Source of the DNA: Methylosinus sp. H3A
Lineage (GTDB): Bacteria > Pseudomonadota > Alphaproteobacteria > Rhizobiales > Beijerinckiaceae
Assembly (NCBI RefSeq): GCF_015709455.1
Contig: NZ_JADNQW010000005.1
Coordinates: 1,860,001-1,924,000, forward strand
Direction of reading: 5' to 3'
Length of the DNA stretch: 64,000 nt
In this document: in pieces, positions 8,690 through 16,632 of the stretch
Numbering within the stretch: position 1 is the stretch's first letter
Layout of the letters: the number at the start of each line of letters is the position of its first letter
Made by a program: the position numbers and the translations under genes
Notes under the pieces: generated by a model
Database searches by the model: none
What the model saw: only the letters and a program-made list of their open reading frames with translations
Told to the model about the DNA's origin: nothing

Positions 8690-9658
8690 TCAGCGCTGGG
8701 CGAGATAGCTCTCGAGCTGCTCGAATGTTCCGGCCCAACCATTGTTCAGGGCGTCGAGCGCGCCGGCGAATGTCGCAATTTCTTCCGCGCTCGCCTCGAA
8801 GGGCCGCGCGCGCAGCGTCAGTTCCGAGACGCCGTCTTTTTCGGTGAATAAATAAGTCGTCTCGACCTTCAGCGGCCAGCTCTCGCTGAGCGGATGCCGT
8901 GTGAGCCCGCGATTCTCGTCGGAGAAAGAGGCGATGAGCGTGATGTGCGCGGGCGCCTCGATCTCGCGATAGGCGAAGAGGCCCCACATGACGCCGCCGT
9001 CCGGCGTCCGCAGCCCATAGTGATAGGAGCCGCCGGGACGAAAATCCATTTGCGCGGCGATGACCGGAACGCCCTTCGGCCCGAACCATTGCGCCATGCG
9101 ATCGGATTCGGTGAGCGCCTTCCACAGAAGGTCGCGCGGAGCGGCGAAGCGGCGCGACGTGACGAAGACGGGACCAGCCGATTCCTCGACGAAATCGCCG
9201 AGACGTCCGAGATTTTCGGAAAGACCGATGGCGGCGCCATAGTCGCGCTCGACGCGATCGCGCTCGGCGAGAGAGGGAAAGCGCATTCGCCAGTCGATGC
9301 GAGTCTTCTCGCCCTCTTGCGAGAGAGCGATGATCGTCTCCATCCTCACCGGCTCGACCTCGGCGTCGTCGCCGGGATGCACATAAGAAATGAGCTCTGG
9401 CCGCTCGAGTTCGCGAAAGATGATTTTGTTCTCGTAATCGCGTCCGTCCGGCCCGTGCATCACGAAGCGCCAGACGCCGCCGGGCGCGAATTCGAAGGAT
9501 TGCGTCGTCAGCGAGAAACCCTTCGGCCCGAACCATCGCGCGAGGCGATCCGGCGACGAGAAAGCATCGAAGACGAGCTCGCGCGGCGCGGCGAAGAGGC
9601 GCGTTCCGGAAATCTCGGGAGAGTCCGGTGGAACCGAAATTCGTAAGACGTCGGACAT
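8690..9658 (-). CDS. Double AHSA1/SRPBCC-domain protein
   Basis: The 322-aa product contains two AHSA1 (Aha1 C-terminal-like) domains in tandem. The first begins near residue 17 (GTRLFAAPRELVFDAFSSPDRLARWFGPKGF) and the second near 168 (VTSRRFAAPRDLLWKALTESDRMAQWFGPKG). Both have the RxWFGPKG hallmark and a C-terminal GWAGTFEQLESYL-type helix at the end. The family binds small hydrophobic ligands; the substrate is unknown. The ATG at 9658 is preceded by GAGGAGAA, a leader repeated almost exactly before the short reading frame at 10434-10511. Confidence 0.9.
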   Translation of the reverse strand: MSDVLRISVPPDSPEISGTRLFAAPRELVFDAFSSPDRLARWFGPKGFSLTTQSFEFAPGGVWRFVMHGPDGRDYENKIIFRELERPELISYVHPGDDAEVEPVRMETIIALSQEGEKTRIDWRMRFPSLAERDRVERDYGAAIGLSENLGRLGDFVEESAGPVFVTSRRFAAPRDLLWKALTESDRMAQWFGPKGVPVIAAQMDFRPGGSYHYGLRTPDGGVMWGLFAYREIEAPAHITLIASFSDENRGLTRHPLSESWPLKVETTYLFTEKDGVSELTLRARPFEASAEEIATFAGALDALNNGWAGTFEQLESYLAQR

Positions 9659-9774
9659 GAGTTCTCCTCGACGATGGTTTGCGGCCGGATCGCCCGCGAT
9701 TTCTTCCGCTTCGAACGATCGGGTCGTCGTCGATTCGCCGATCGGTTCGTGGCTCGACGGCCGACCCATTCCAA

Positions 9775-10437
9775 TTACACTTCCAGTTGGGCCGGCATGT
9801 TCTCGCGATAATCTTTCAACTGCGCATCGATCGCCCGAGCGAAGGCCGGGCGCGCTTCGCACCGGGCGCGATACGATGCGAGGGTCGGGAATTTGGACAA
9901 AATAGCTGCGTCGTCGAGGTCGCGAAGCACAGTGCTCATGACGATATCGCCGGCCGTGAACCGGCCTTCGAGATATTCGCGATGGGTCAGCCAGCGCTGC
10001 AAATCGGCGAGGCGTCGCTTCAATTGGTCTTCGGCGATCGGGCGATAACCTTCGACCCATGCTTGGCCCGCATAGAAAGTATCGAGCTGAGCGTAGGCGC
10101 GCACAGCAGGCTCGAGCGTGTTCAGCGCGGCAAAAATCCAGCTTGCCACCCGTGCGTATCCGCCAACGTCGACAGGAGCGAGAGCCGCGGATGACTTGGC
10201 GATATGCAAGACGATCGCGCCAGATTCGAATATCTCGACCTCGCGGTCACGATAGGCCGGAATCTGCCCGAAAGGCTGCCAAGCCCGATACGCCTCGGCA
10301 TCCATGCCGCCGCGGTCGACGAGGGCGACCTCATACGCAATTCCGGCCTCCTCGAGCGCCCAGCGCACACGGTGATCATGAGCATAGCCCTGAGCGAATG
10401 GGGGAACCCAACGAAGGGCGGCGAGCATCGGCTTCAT
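9775..10437 (-). CDS. Glutathione S-transferase family protein
   Basis: The 220-aa product has a thioredoxin-like N-terminal domain (APLVRWALEEAG-like helix: HDHRVRWALEEAGIAYE, then PFGQIPAYRDREVEIFESGAI with the cis-Pro loop and the Glu-Ser glutathione-binding pair). The all-helical C-terminal domain ends FPTLASYRARCEARPAFARA. GSTs conjugate or isomerise electrophiles using glutathione. The ATG at 10437 overlaps the stop of a short upstream reading frame by ATGA, suggesting coupled translation. It lies between two double-AHSA1 genes. Confidence 0.9.
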   Translation of the reverse strand: MKPMLAALRWVPPFAQGYAHDHRVRWALEEAGIAYEVALVDRGGMDAEAYRAWQPFGQIPAYRDREVEIFESGAIVLHIAKSSAALAPVDVGGYARVASWIFAALNTLEPAVRAYAQLDTFYAGQAWVEGYRPIAEDQLKRRLADLQRWLTHREYLEGRFTAGDIVMSTVLRDLDDAAILSKFPTLASYRARCEARPAFARAIDAQLKDYRENMPAQLEV

Positions 10438-10511
10438 GAGGCCGTCCTTGCGTCTGTACGACGAGAGGCGAGCGATCCGCCTGCGAGAAAGTGTCGGACG
10501 TCGTCGGACAT
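10434..10511 (-). CDS. Possible 25-codon leader peptide or relic start of an AHSA1 gene
   Basis: A strong ribosome-binding site (GAGGAGAAATC) precedes an ATG at 10511 that reads MSDDVRHFLAGG and stops by overlapping the GST start (ATGA). The leader and first codons match those of the AHSA1 gene at 9658 (GAGGAGAACTC, MSDVLR). It may be a coupling leader peptide or the stub of a deleted paralogue. No function can be assigned. Confidence 0.4.
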   Translation of the reverse strand: MSDDVRHFLAGGSLASRRTDARTAS

Positions 10512-10520
10512 GATTTCTCC

Positions 10521-11423
10521 TCAATGATCGCTTGTCGCCAGCTCGCGCGCGAGCGCGGCGAGAAGATCGAATGCGCCGCTCCATCCATGCTGATGAGAGG
10601 CTGCGGATTCCGCTGTGGCGAGGCCGCTCTGCACGAAGATCATCTCGGTCTTGCCGCTTTGCTCCGTGAGCTCGATTTCGATCGTCGTCAGCGCTTTCGG
10701 CTCGATGTGATTGCGCTCCCATTCATGCGTCAGCACGAGTCGCGCGGGCGTTTCGATCTCGAGATATTCGCCGCGATGGATGAAGTCCTCGCCCTCCGGC
10801 GAGCGCATTCCGGCGCGCCATTTGCCGCCGACGCGCAGATCGTTTTCGACGAAGAGCACGCTGAAGGTCGCAGGGCAGAGCCAGCGCATCATATGCTGCG
10901 GCTCCGTCCAGCATTTGAAGACCAGTGCGCGCGGCGCCTCGAATGTGCGCAGCAGAATGAGCCGATGCGGCGCGTCGGCCTCGCCCGTCTGTCGCGCGAG
11001 GCCTTCGAGTATTCCCGTCCATCCGGAACGGAAGGCGAAGGATTTCGTCGCCGCTTCCGGCGTCAGATAGTGCGTCAGCGTCAACAGGCTTCCGGCGCCG
11101 TCCGGGCGAATGTCGATCTCGATGCGTGTGAACGGGCCTTCGCGCTGCATTCCCAAGGTGAAGACGATGCGCGCCGGGCGCTCGATCTCGAGATATTCGC
11201 CGAAATGCGTCGCGAGAATTTCGCCGCGCGTCTCGTGAATGGCGAAGCCGCCGCCGACGCGCGCGTCGATCTCGACATGCGCCGATTGTCCCGCGGGTGT
11301 GCGGAACAGCCAGCTCTCGACCGCTCGCCGATCGAGCCAGGCGTCGAAGAGGAGCGCCGGCGGCGCCGTGAAGCGGCGCGTGATTACGAGCGGCGGGATA
11401 GCGTCGTCAGTTCTTCGGAGCAT
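10521..11423 (-). CDS. Double AHSA1/SRPBCC-domain protein
   Basis: The 300-aa product has two AHSA1 domains. The first starts near residue 12 (LVITRRFTAPPALLFDAWLD) and the second near 153 (LILLRTFEAPRALVFKCWTE, then MMRWLCPATF). It ends HQHGWSGAFDLLAALA, the usual C-terminal helix. Its start overlaps the 3' end of the arsR gene by 17 nt, the common regulator/AHSA1 arrangement. It is probably the direct target of that regulator. The ligand is unknown. Confidence 0.9.
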   Translation of the reverse strand: MLRRTDDAIPPLVITRRFTAPPALLFDAWLDRRAVESWLFRTPAGQSAHVEIDARVGGGFAIHETRGEILATHFGEYLEIERPARIVFTLGMQREGPFTRIEIDIRPDGAGSLLTLTHYLTPEAATKSFAFRSGWTGILEGLARQTGEADAPHRLILLRTFEAPRALVFKCWTEPQHMMRWLCPATFSVLFVENDLRVGGKWRAGMRSPEGEDFIHRGEYLEIETPARLVLTHEWERNHIEPKALTTIEIELTEQSGKTEMIFVQSGLATAESAASHQHGWSGAFDLLAALARELATSDH

Positions 11424-11751
11424 CGGGGTCGCCCTTCTGCAATTCGGCGAGATAGGCGTCGAGCCGGTCGAAGCTCTCTTCCCAGAAACGCCGATAGGTC
11501 TCGAGCCAATCGGAAACTTCGCGCAGCCGCGCCGCGTCCAGCTTGCAGGGACGCGATTGGGCGGCGCGGCCGCGCGTGATGAGGCCCGCCTGCTCGAGCA
11601 CTTTCAAATGCTTCGAGACCGCCGGCTGGCTGATTGAAAATGGCGCGGCGAGCTGGCCGACCGAGGCTTCGCCCTGCGCGAGGCGGGCGAGGATCGCCCG
11701 CCGCGTCGGGTCCGCCAGAGCGGCGAGGGTCGTGCTGAGGGGGTCGGGCAT
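11407..11751 (-). CDS. ArsR-family winged-helix transcriptional regulator
   Basis: The 114-aa product has the SdpR/ArsR pattern LAALADPTRRAILARLAQGE (residues about 9-28), then the recognition helix region FSISQPAVSKHLKVLEQAGLI, and a C-terminal helix. No cysteine metal site is present, so it should sense something other than arsenic-type metals or act through a partner. It is first in the minus-strand run of AHSA1, GST and VOC genes, and the next gene overlaps it. The promoter region contains repeated AT-rich motifs (see 11767-11790) likely to be its own operator. Confidence 0.92.
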   Translation of the reverse strand: MPDPLSTTLAALADPTRRAILARLAQGEASVGQLAAPFSISQPAVSKHLKVLEQAGLITRGRAAQSRPCKLDAARLREVSDWLETYRRFWEESFDRLDAYLAELQKGDPDAPKN

Positions 11752-11766
11752 TTGTTACCTGTAAGG

Positions 11767-11790
11767 TATATAACTAAATAGATATATAAC
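11767..11790. promoter_or_regulatory. Direct-repeat candidate operator upstream of the arsR gene
   Basis: Two identical 8-bp copies of TATATAAC (11767-11774 and 11783-11790) lie 16 bp apart in an AT-rich island just upstream of the regulator's ATG at 11751. The island contrasts sharply with the surrounding GC-rich DNA. It probably holds the promoter and an autoregulatory site. Confidence 0.5.
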
Positions 11791-11992
11791 TGATACGGAA
11801 TATCGCTGTCAAGCTTCGCGCGCTTTCTCTCTCGGCAAAAAAGCCGCGACCTCATGAAGGAGGTGACGGAGCGTGAGGCGCCGGGCGGCCTTGCCTCGCA
11901 TTTTGCGCTCCCCTATAAGCTGCGGAGCGCGCCGGTTTCCGACACCCCTGGAGGCGAAAAGCGCGCATTTCTCTATGAAAAAGGACACCGAA

Positions 11993-12667
11993 ATGGCCGA
12001 GATCAAGAAGCTCGCGGCCACGGTGCGCAGCGGGACAGGCAAGGGGGCCGCCCGCAGCGTTCGCCGTGAGGGCCGTATACCAGGAGTCATCTATGGCGGC
12101 GGCGAAGCGCCGACGCCCTTGTCGCTCGACAAGAAAGAGCTGACCAAGCTCATCTACGCCGGGCACTTCCTCACGACGATCTTCGAGCTCGACATCGACG
12201 GAAAGCCCGAGCGCGTCATTCCGCGCGACTATCAGCTCGACGTCGTCAAGGACTTCCCGCTGCATGTCGATTTTCTGCGGCTGAAGGCGGGCTCGCGCCT
12301 GCGCGTCGACGTGCCGGTGCATTTCATCAATCAGGAAGCGGCTCCGGGTCTCAAGCGCGGCGGCGCGCTCAACATCGTCTACCATTCGGTGGAGATGTGG
12401 GTGCCGGCCGACAATATTCCGGATTCGATCACCGGCGATCTGACCGGCCTCGACTTCAACGACGCGCTGCATATTTCGGCGTTCACTCTGCCGCCGAACT
12501 GCAAGCCGACCAATCCGGACAAGAACTTCACCGTCGTCTCGATCGCGCCGCCGGTCGTCTCGGCCGAGGAGACCGCCGCCGCTGCGGCCGCCGCCGCGGC
12601 TCCGGCCAAGGGCAAGGGCGCGCCGGCCAAGGCTGCGCCGGCCAAGGCTCCCGAGAAAAAGAAGTAA
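11993..12667 (+). CDS. rplY: 50S ribosomal protein L25/general stress protein Ctc
   Basis: The 224-aa product has the L25 domain ([21 protein letters not shown]) that binds 5S rRNA, followed by the Ctc beta domain ([20 protein letters not shown]). The C-terminus is an Ala/Lys-rich tail (about residues 190-224), as in other alphaproteobacterial long forms. The ATG at 11993 has AAGGA at good spacing; an in-frame ATG 6 codons upstream (11975) is less well placed. It is followed by pth, the standard pairing. Confidence 0.95.
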   Translation: MAEIKKLAATVRSGTGKGAARSVRREGRIPGVIYGGGEAPTPLSLDKKELTKLIYAGHFLTTIFELDIDGKPERVIPRDYQLDVVKDFPLHVDFLRLKAGSRLRVDVPVHFINQEAAPGLKRGGALNIVYHSVEMWVPADNIPDSITGDLTGLDFNDALHISAFTLPPNCKPTNPDKNFTVVSIAPPVVSAEETAAAAAAAAAPAKGKGAPAKAAPAKAPEKKK

Positions 12668-12673
12668 CGAGAG

Positions 12674-12704
12674 GGGCGGTCGGCGCGCGCCGCGCCGACC
12701 GCCC
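12674..12704 (+). terminator. Strong 14-bp hairpin between rplY and pth
   Basis: Perfect arms at 12674-12687 and 12691-12704 are separated by a 3-nt loop. There is no T-run after it, so it may slow transcription or stabilise the rplY mRNA end rather than end the transcript fully. Confidence 0.55.
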
Positions 12705-12727
12705 TCCGTCACCGGGAGCCATCGGCC

Positions 12728-13333
12728 ATGCTGCTCTTCGTCGGCCTCGGCAATCCTGGTCGCGAATATGCCGGGAACCGGCACAATATCGGTTTCATGG
12801 CGGTCGAGAAGATCGCGGACGCTCATGGCTTTTCCGCGCCGCGCGCGCGGTTTCAGGGCCTCGTCCGCGAGGGGACGATCGCCGGCGAGCGTGTGCTCGC
12901 GCTGCTGCCGCAGACTTACATGAACGAATCGGGACGCGCCGTCGGCGAGGCGCTGCGCTTTCACAAGATCGCGCTTTCGGATGTCGTCGTCTTTCACGAC
13001 GAGCTCGATCTTTCGCCCGCCAAATGCCGCGTGAAGATCGGCGGCGGCGCCGCCGGGCACAATGGGCTGCGCTCCATCGGCGCGCATGTCGGGCAGGATT
13101 TCAAGCGCATTCGGCTCGGCATCGGCCATCCGGGCGACAAGGCGCGCGTGCATTCCTATGTGCTCAATGATTTCGCCAAGAGCGAGGAGCCCTGGGTGCG
13201 AACGCTCTGCGGCGCGCTCGCCGACAATGCCGCGCTGATCGTGAAGCGTGACGACGCCGGCCTGCAGAACAAGATTCACCTGGCCTTGGAAGCCGCGGGC
13301 TTCGGCGCGCCCAAGCGGGTCGGCGAGGCGTGA
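12728..13333 (+). CDS. pth: Peptidyl-tRNA hydrolase
   Basis: The 201-aa cytosolic enzyme cleaves peptidyl-tRNA released by stalled ribosomes. Diagnostic motifs are [21 protein letters not shown] (substrate Asn and catalytic His), TYMNESG, FHDELDL and [13 protein letters not shown]. Length and order are normal. It follows rplY, probably in one transcript, and a small secreted-protein gene starts in its stop region. Confidence 0.97.
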   Translation: MLLFVGLGNPGREYAGNRHNIGFMAVEKIADAHGFSAPRARFQGLVREGTIAGERVLALLPQTYMNESGRAVGEALRFHKIALSDVVVFHDELDLSPAKCRVKIGGGAAGHNGLRSIGAHVGQDFKRIRLGIGHPGDKARVHSYVLNDFAKSEEPWVRTLCGALADNAALIVKRDDAGLQNKIHLALEAAGFGAPKRVGEA

Positions 13334-13557
13334 TCGGCCCCCGCGCTCTGGCCTTTGGTCTCGCGGTCTTCGCCGCGAGCATGGCCGCCGCGGCCGAGGA
13401 AAAGCCGTCTCAGGCGTATGGCGAGGATCATCCCACCTGCCAGGAATGGACCGACGGCTGCCTCGTCTGCGCCCGTCGGGAGGACGGCTCCGCGGCTTGC
13501 TCAATGGTGGGCGTGGCCTGCCTTCCCGCCGCCGTCGTCTGCCTGAAGAGCAAATGA
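13330..13557 (+). CDS. Small Cys-rich secreted protein, hypothetical
   Basis: The 75-aa product begins with a GTG that overlaps the pth stop (GTGA). It has a signal peptide ([16 protein letters not shown]), and the mature part of about 53 residues holds six cysteines (CQEW, CLVC, CSMV, CLPA, CLKSK), enough for three disulfides. No catalytic motif is seen. I do not recognise the family. Tight overlap with pth suggests co-translation. The pairing of a cytosolic enzyme with an exported Cys-rich peptide has no obvious functional link. Confidence 0.7.
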   Translation: MIGPRALAFGLAVFAASMAAAAEEKPSQAYGEDHPTCQEWTDGCLVCARREDGSAACSMVGVACLPAAVVCLKSK

Positions 13558-13675
13558 AGCCCGGCCTCGGCGGCTGAATTTCAGCTGAACGCCGCGTTCA
13601 AAGCGGGTTCAGCGCCGCGCCGGCATGATGCGCTCGTCGATCGGGGAAACGTCCCGGTCCAAGGAGACAGACATC

Positions 13676-14008
13676 ATGAAGACCAACGCCATTCTCGCCA
13701 TCGCCCTTTTCGCTTCCGCTCCGGCTTTCGCCCAGACCGCGACCGCCCCTGCGGCGAAGCCTCCGGCCGGACCGGCCGCCGCCGTCACTGCGCCGGTCAA
13801 GCAGGTGGTCGCCGTCGCCCAGCCGCTCGACATCAACTCCGCCACTGTGGAGCAGCTCGCCGGCGTCAAGGGTCTGACGCACACGCTGGCCGAGGCGATC
13901 GTCAAGGGCCGGCCCTATAAATCCGCGGACGAGCTGGTGAAGAACCGCATTCTCACCGATGCGCTGTTCGCCCAGGTCAAGGATGGGCTGACCGTCAAGC
14001 ACAACTGA
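13676..14008 (+). CDS. Exported helix-hairpin-helix protein (ComEA-like)
   Basis: The 110-aa product has a signal peptide (MKTNAILAIALFASAPAFA), an Ala/Pro-rich linker and a C-terminal HhH module starting at LDINSATVEQLAGVKGLTHTLAEAI. It resembles the DNA-binding HhH of ComEA or the photosystem II PsbU-like group. An AAGGAGAC ribosome site lies 7 nt upstream of the ATG. A rho-independent terminator follows at 14047. The exact role in the periplasm is unknown. Confidence 0.85.
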   Translation: MKTNAILAIALFASAPAFAQTATAPAAKPPAGPAAAVTAPVKQVVAVAQPLDINSATVEQLAGVKGLTHTLAEAIVKGRPYKSADELVKNRILTDALFAQVKDGLTVKHN

Positions 14009-14046
14009 TCCGAGCCAGGCTTCCTCCCCCGCAGGCCAGCTCGCGA

Positions 14047-14075
14047 AACGCCCGCCGATCCTCGGCGGGCGTTTT
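14047..14075 (+). terminator. Rho-independent terminator
   Basis: A perfect 12-bp stem (14047-14058 with 14062-14073, 3-nt loop) is followed by TTTT. It ends the HhH-protein transcript and insulates ssrA. Confidence 0.85.
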
Positions 14076-14161
14076 CGCCGTTTTCGCAGAAAGTCGGGGA
14101 GATCGACGAAGCTTTGCGCGCAGCCCCTTTCCGCATGGGCACTTAATGCGTATATTGCGAA

Positions 14162-14503
14162 CTGCCGTCCCTCGGGGCGGCTATGGCGATAAACGAACTC
14201 CGTAATAAACCTATCGGACCCGGGGGCGGTACCCGGCGCCTCCACCCGAGGCCGTCATGCGAGGCTTATGCATTCGGCATGGCGGCCTGGGGCGGGGGCG
14301 AAATAGGATCGACGAGGGCGTAAAGGGTGCTTTTTCGCTCGGCATGATACCGCCGTTATCGGGTCAAACCTTATAGTTGCCAACGACAACTATGCTCCGG
14401 TGGCCGTCGCTGCGTAATGCAGTGAAGGTACTGGGATTCAAGCCCTAGGGGGTAGCACTTCTAGGCGGGGCTCGGAGGCGCCTGGCAACAGAAGCCTCCA
14501 CTT
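14162..14503 (+). ncRNA. ssrA: Two-piece (circularly permuted) tmRNA
   Basis: The acceptor piece comes first. It contains a T-arm-like hairpin (CCGGGGGCGGTACCCGG) and ends with the acceptor strand CGCCTCC at 14237-14243. The coding piece starts downstream with GGGGGCG at 14294-14300, which pairs with CGCCTCC to make the tRNA-like acceptor stem. This reversed order is the permuted alphaproteobacterial form. The tag reading frame at 14379-14417 encodes ANDNYAPVAVAA followed by TAA, a standard degradation tag. A closing hairpin (GGAGGC/GCCTCC, 14474-14499) lies near the 3' end. Outer boundaries are approximate. tmRNA rescues stalled ribosomes; the adjacent sspB encodes the adaptor for tagged proteins. 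Confidence 0.93.
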
Positions 14504-14547
14504 TCGTCCCGACGGGGCAGAGCGAACAGGGGTTCTCGGCGAGCGTC

Positions 14548-15108
14548 ATGTCCACCGACCTCATCAGATACGATCTTCTCGTCCAGGACGCGCTGCGCGG
14601 CGTCATGCGCAAGGTTCTCGCCGATGCGGCGGCGGCCGGCCGTCTGCCGGGCGACCACCATTTCACCATCAGCTTCCGCACAAAGGCGCTGGGTGTCAGA
14701 ATCTCCAAGCGGCTCGCCGAGCAATGGCCGCAGGAGATGACGATCATCCTGCAGCATCAATATTCCAATCTCGTCGTCGACGAGCGTGGCTTCTCCGTGG
14801 GCCTGTCTTTCCGCAGCATTCCCGAGCAGCTCTATGTGCCCTTCGACGCGGTGACGGTCTTCTCGGACCCGTCCGTCGATTTCGGCCTCAAATGGGAGGT
14901 GGACGAGCTCGCCCCCGCCCGTGAGGAGGAGCCGACTCAGTTTCCGACTCGGCCGCAGCCGAGCGCCGAACCGACGCCCGCGCGGCCCGGCCCGCGTTCC
15001 GCCCGCAGCGAGAAGCGGCAGGAGACCGCGCCGGCTGCGACGGAAGAGGGCGGGGGCGAGGCCGCCGCCAAGATCGTCTCCATCGACGCTTTCCGCAAGA
15101 AGACCTGA
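14548..15108 (+). CDS. sspB: SspB-type ClpXP adaptor (alpha form)
   Basis: The 186-aa product has the SspB substrate-binding domain at residues about 1-125 (LIRYDLLVQDALRGVMRKVL; FTISFRTKALGVRIS; MTIILQHQYSNLVVDE; SVGLSFRSIPEQLYVPF). An acidic/Pro-rich linker follows, then a short C-terminal ClpX-docking tail (KIVSIDAFRKKT). The family binds ssrA-tagged proteins and tethers them to ClpX. It sits 45 nt after ssrA, the gene for the tag, so the tag and its adaptor are genetically linked. A DUF4169 gene follows after 6 nt. Confidence 0.92.
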   Translation: MSTDLIRYDLLVQDALRGVMRKVLADAAAAGRLPGDHHFTISFRTKALGVRISKRLAEQWPQEMTIILQHQYSNLVVDERGFSVGLSFRSIPEQLYVPFDAVTVFSDPSVDFGLKWEVDELAPAREEEPTQFPTRPQPSAEPTPARPGPRSARSEKRQETAPAATEEGGGEAAAKIVSIDAFRKKT

Positions 15109-15114
15109 TTCGCC

Positions 15115-15315
15115 ATGGGCGATATCGTCAATCTTCGACGCGCCCGCAAGGTCAGGGACAAGCGAGCCAAAGAGGCGGAGGCCGACGCCAATCGCGTCGC
15201 TCACGGCCGCACAAAAGCCGAGCGCGAGCTCGGCGAAGCGAGCGCTCGCCTCGAGAGAGAAAAGCTCGACGCGCATCGGCTGGAGAATCCGCCGCCCGAC
15301 TCTGCGCCGAAGTGA
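15115..15315 (+). CDS. DUF4169 family protein
   Basis: The 66-aa, highly charged and probably helical product begins MGDIVNLRRARKVRDKRAKEAEA, the DUF4169 pattern. It is found next to sspB in many alphaproteobacteria; no function is known. It lies 6 nt after sspB and should share its transcript. A small hairpin follows. Confidence 0.85.
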   Translation: MGDIVNLRRARKVRDKRAKEAEADANRVAHGRTKAERELGEASARLEREKLDAHRLENPPPDSAPK

Positions 15316-15320
15316 CAGAA

Positions 15321-15339
15321 GCGAGCCTTTGCGGCTCGC
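15321..15339. terminator. Short hairpin between convergent genes
   Basis: A GCGAGCC/GGCTCGC stem with a 5-nt loop lies between the DUF4169 gene and the convergent DGQHR gene. It may end both transcripts; there is no strong T-run. Confidence 0.45.
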
Positions 15340-15345
15340 ATTCCG

Positions 15346-16449
15346 TCAGGCGAACAGCCATTGCTTGAGCGAGAAGCCCGAGCTCAGCGTTTTCCGATAA
15401 TTCTCATAGAGCGCCAAATGGCCGGTCGCGGGCTTGGGCAGCTCGTTCTTCTTCAGCTTGCGGAAGAAGGGGCCGAGAATATCCTCGAAGTTCTGCGTCG
15501 TGTAGCGGCCGCCATAGCGGTCCGAGACGCGCTCGGCGACATTGGCGAAGAGCAGGATCAGCGCCTTGAACAAAGCGGGGTTGGCGATGTTCGCCTCCAC
15601 GCCATGATAGCGCAACCCGTTGAGGCAGGCGCGCAAATAAGCGTTGAGCACCTGATAGACGTCTTGCGCCGAGGCGTCGACGAAAGCGCCGTCGATGGAT
15701 TTCAGCGCGGCGTTGAAGGTCACGCGCGAGATCTTGCCCTTGCGGCGCTCCGAGGGGCTGAGCAGGCCGGAAAGCACGCTCTTCTCGTCGTTGGAGAATA
15801 GGTCGAAGACATTGTGCAGCAGCGCCTCGGCCTCGGTCTCCGATTCCGACAGGCGGCGAATGTCGAGCAGCAGCTCCGGCGGGACCGGCCGCTGCTTGGT
15901 GTTGATGTCCATGAACAGCTGACATTCCTGCGAGCGCGTCAGCCTGTTGTAGACGACGACCGGCACTTTGACGCTCTTGGCCGCCATGTTGAAGCCATAG
16001 ACGCGGTGCTGCCCGTCGATGATGAGGAAGGAGCGCGGATCCTTGCGAAAGGTCAGCTCGCCGCTCTTGCGGTCGAAGGCGAGCTGCGCGCGCGGCTGCG
16101 CGGAGAGAATGATCGCGCTCGGCACGCTGCCGAAGCCGCTGTCGATATAATCGGCGATCTCTCTCGCGCGCTTCTTGTCGAGCAGGCGCTGGAAACCGTC
16201 GATGGGATTGTCGAGCCGCGCCTCCACCGTGCAGGTGGCGGCGAGCAGATCGCTCGGCAAAACGAGAGTGTAGAATCGGTGCTTGCCCTGGGTGACGAGC
16301 AGGGCGGGGGCGGCGGCGAAGCCGGCGCCCGTCCGCCGCGGCGCATCCGACGTTTCGTCTGGCTCGCCCGGAAGAGCGGCTTCGAGCGCAGGCTCGACCT
16401 CGCTCGGCTCGGCATGATCGGAAGGCGGCGCGTCGATCGGATTTTCCAT
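15346..16449 (-). CDS. DGQHR-domain protein (DndB-like), orphan
   Basis: The 367-aa product carries the DGQHR motif (FLIIDGQHRVYGF, about residues 141-153), a preceding YIDSGFGSVPSAIILS block and LFMDINTKQRPVPPELLLDIRR. These are the hallmarks of the DndB/DGQHR family. DndB regulates DNA phosphorothioation operons; other members occur in restriction and defence islands. The N-terminal 45 residues are acidic and low in complexity. No dndACDE or restriction gene is nearby, so it is an orphan here, next to ssrA, a common integration hotspot. Its function is unknown. Confidence 0.85.
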   Translation of the reverse strand: MENPIDAPPSDHAEPSEVEPALEAALPGEPDETSDAPRRTGAGFAAAPALLVTQGKHRFYTLVLPSDLLAATCTVEARLDNPIDGFQRLLDKKRAREIADYIDSGFGSVPSAIILSAQPRAQLAFDRKSGELTFRKDPRSFLIIDGQHRVYGFNMAAKSVKVPVVVYNRLTRSQECQLFMDINTKQRPVPPELLLDIRRLSESETEAEALLHNVFDLFSNDEKSVLSGLLSPSERRKGKISRVTFNAALKSIDGAFVDASAQDVYQVLNAYLRACLNGLRYHGVEANIANPALFKALILLFANVAERVSDRYGGRYTTQNFEDILGPFFRKLKKNELPKPATGHLALYENYRKTLSSGFSLKQWLFA

Positions 16450-16576
16450 GTTCAGATCCTTCGGGAAAGCGCGCCGGAAGGGCCGGCGAATCGTCGCACA
16501 GAACCGAATCGAACAGGTAAGCGGTCGAATCCTAGCGAGGAGGCGGCAAAGAACAAGGCAAATCGCATTTTGCCCA

Positions 16577-16606
16577 ACAAAAAACCGGCCCCTTTCGGAG
16601 CCGGTT
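16577..16606 (-). terminator. Rho-independent terminator of the Omp fusion gene
   Basis: Read on the minus strand, the 10-bp stem AACCGGCTCC/GGGGCCGGTT (one G-U pair) with loop GAAA is followed by TTTTTTG. It lies 27 nt after the outer-membrane protein stop. A T-run on the plus side makes it potentially bidirectional. Confidence 0.88.
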
Positions 16607-16632
16607 CTCGTTTTTCTCGATTTGCGCGCTGC

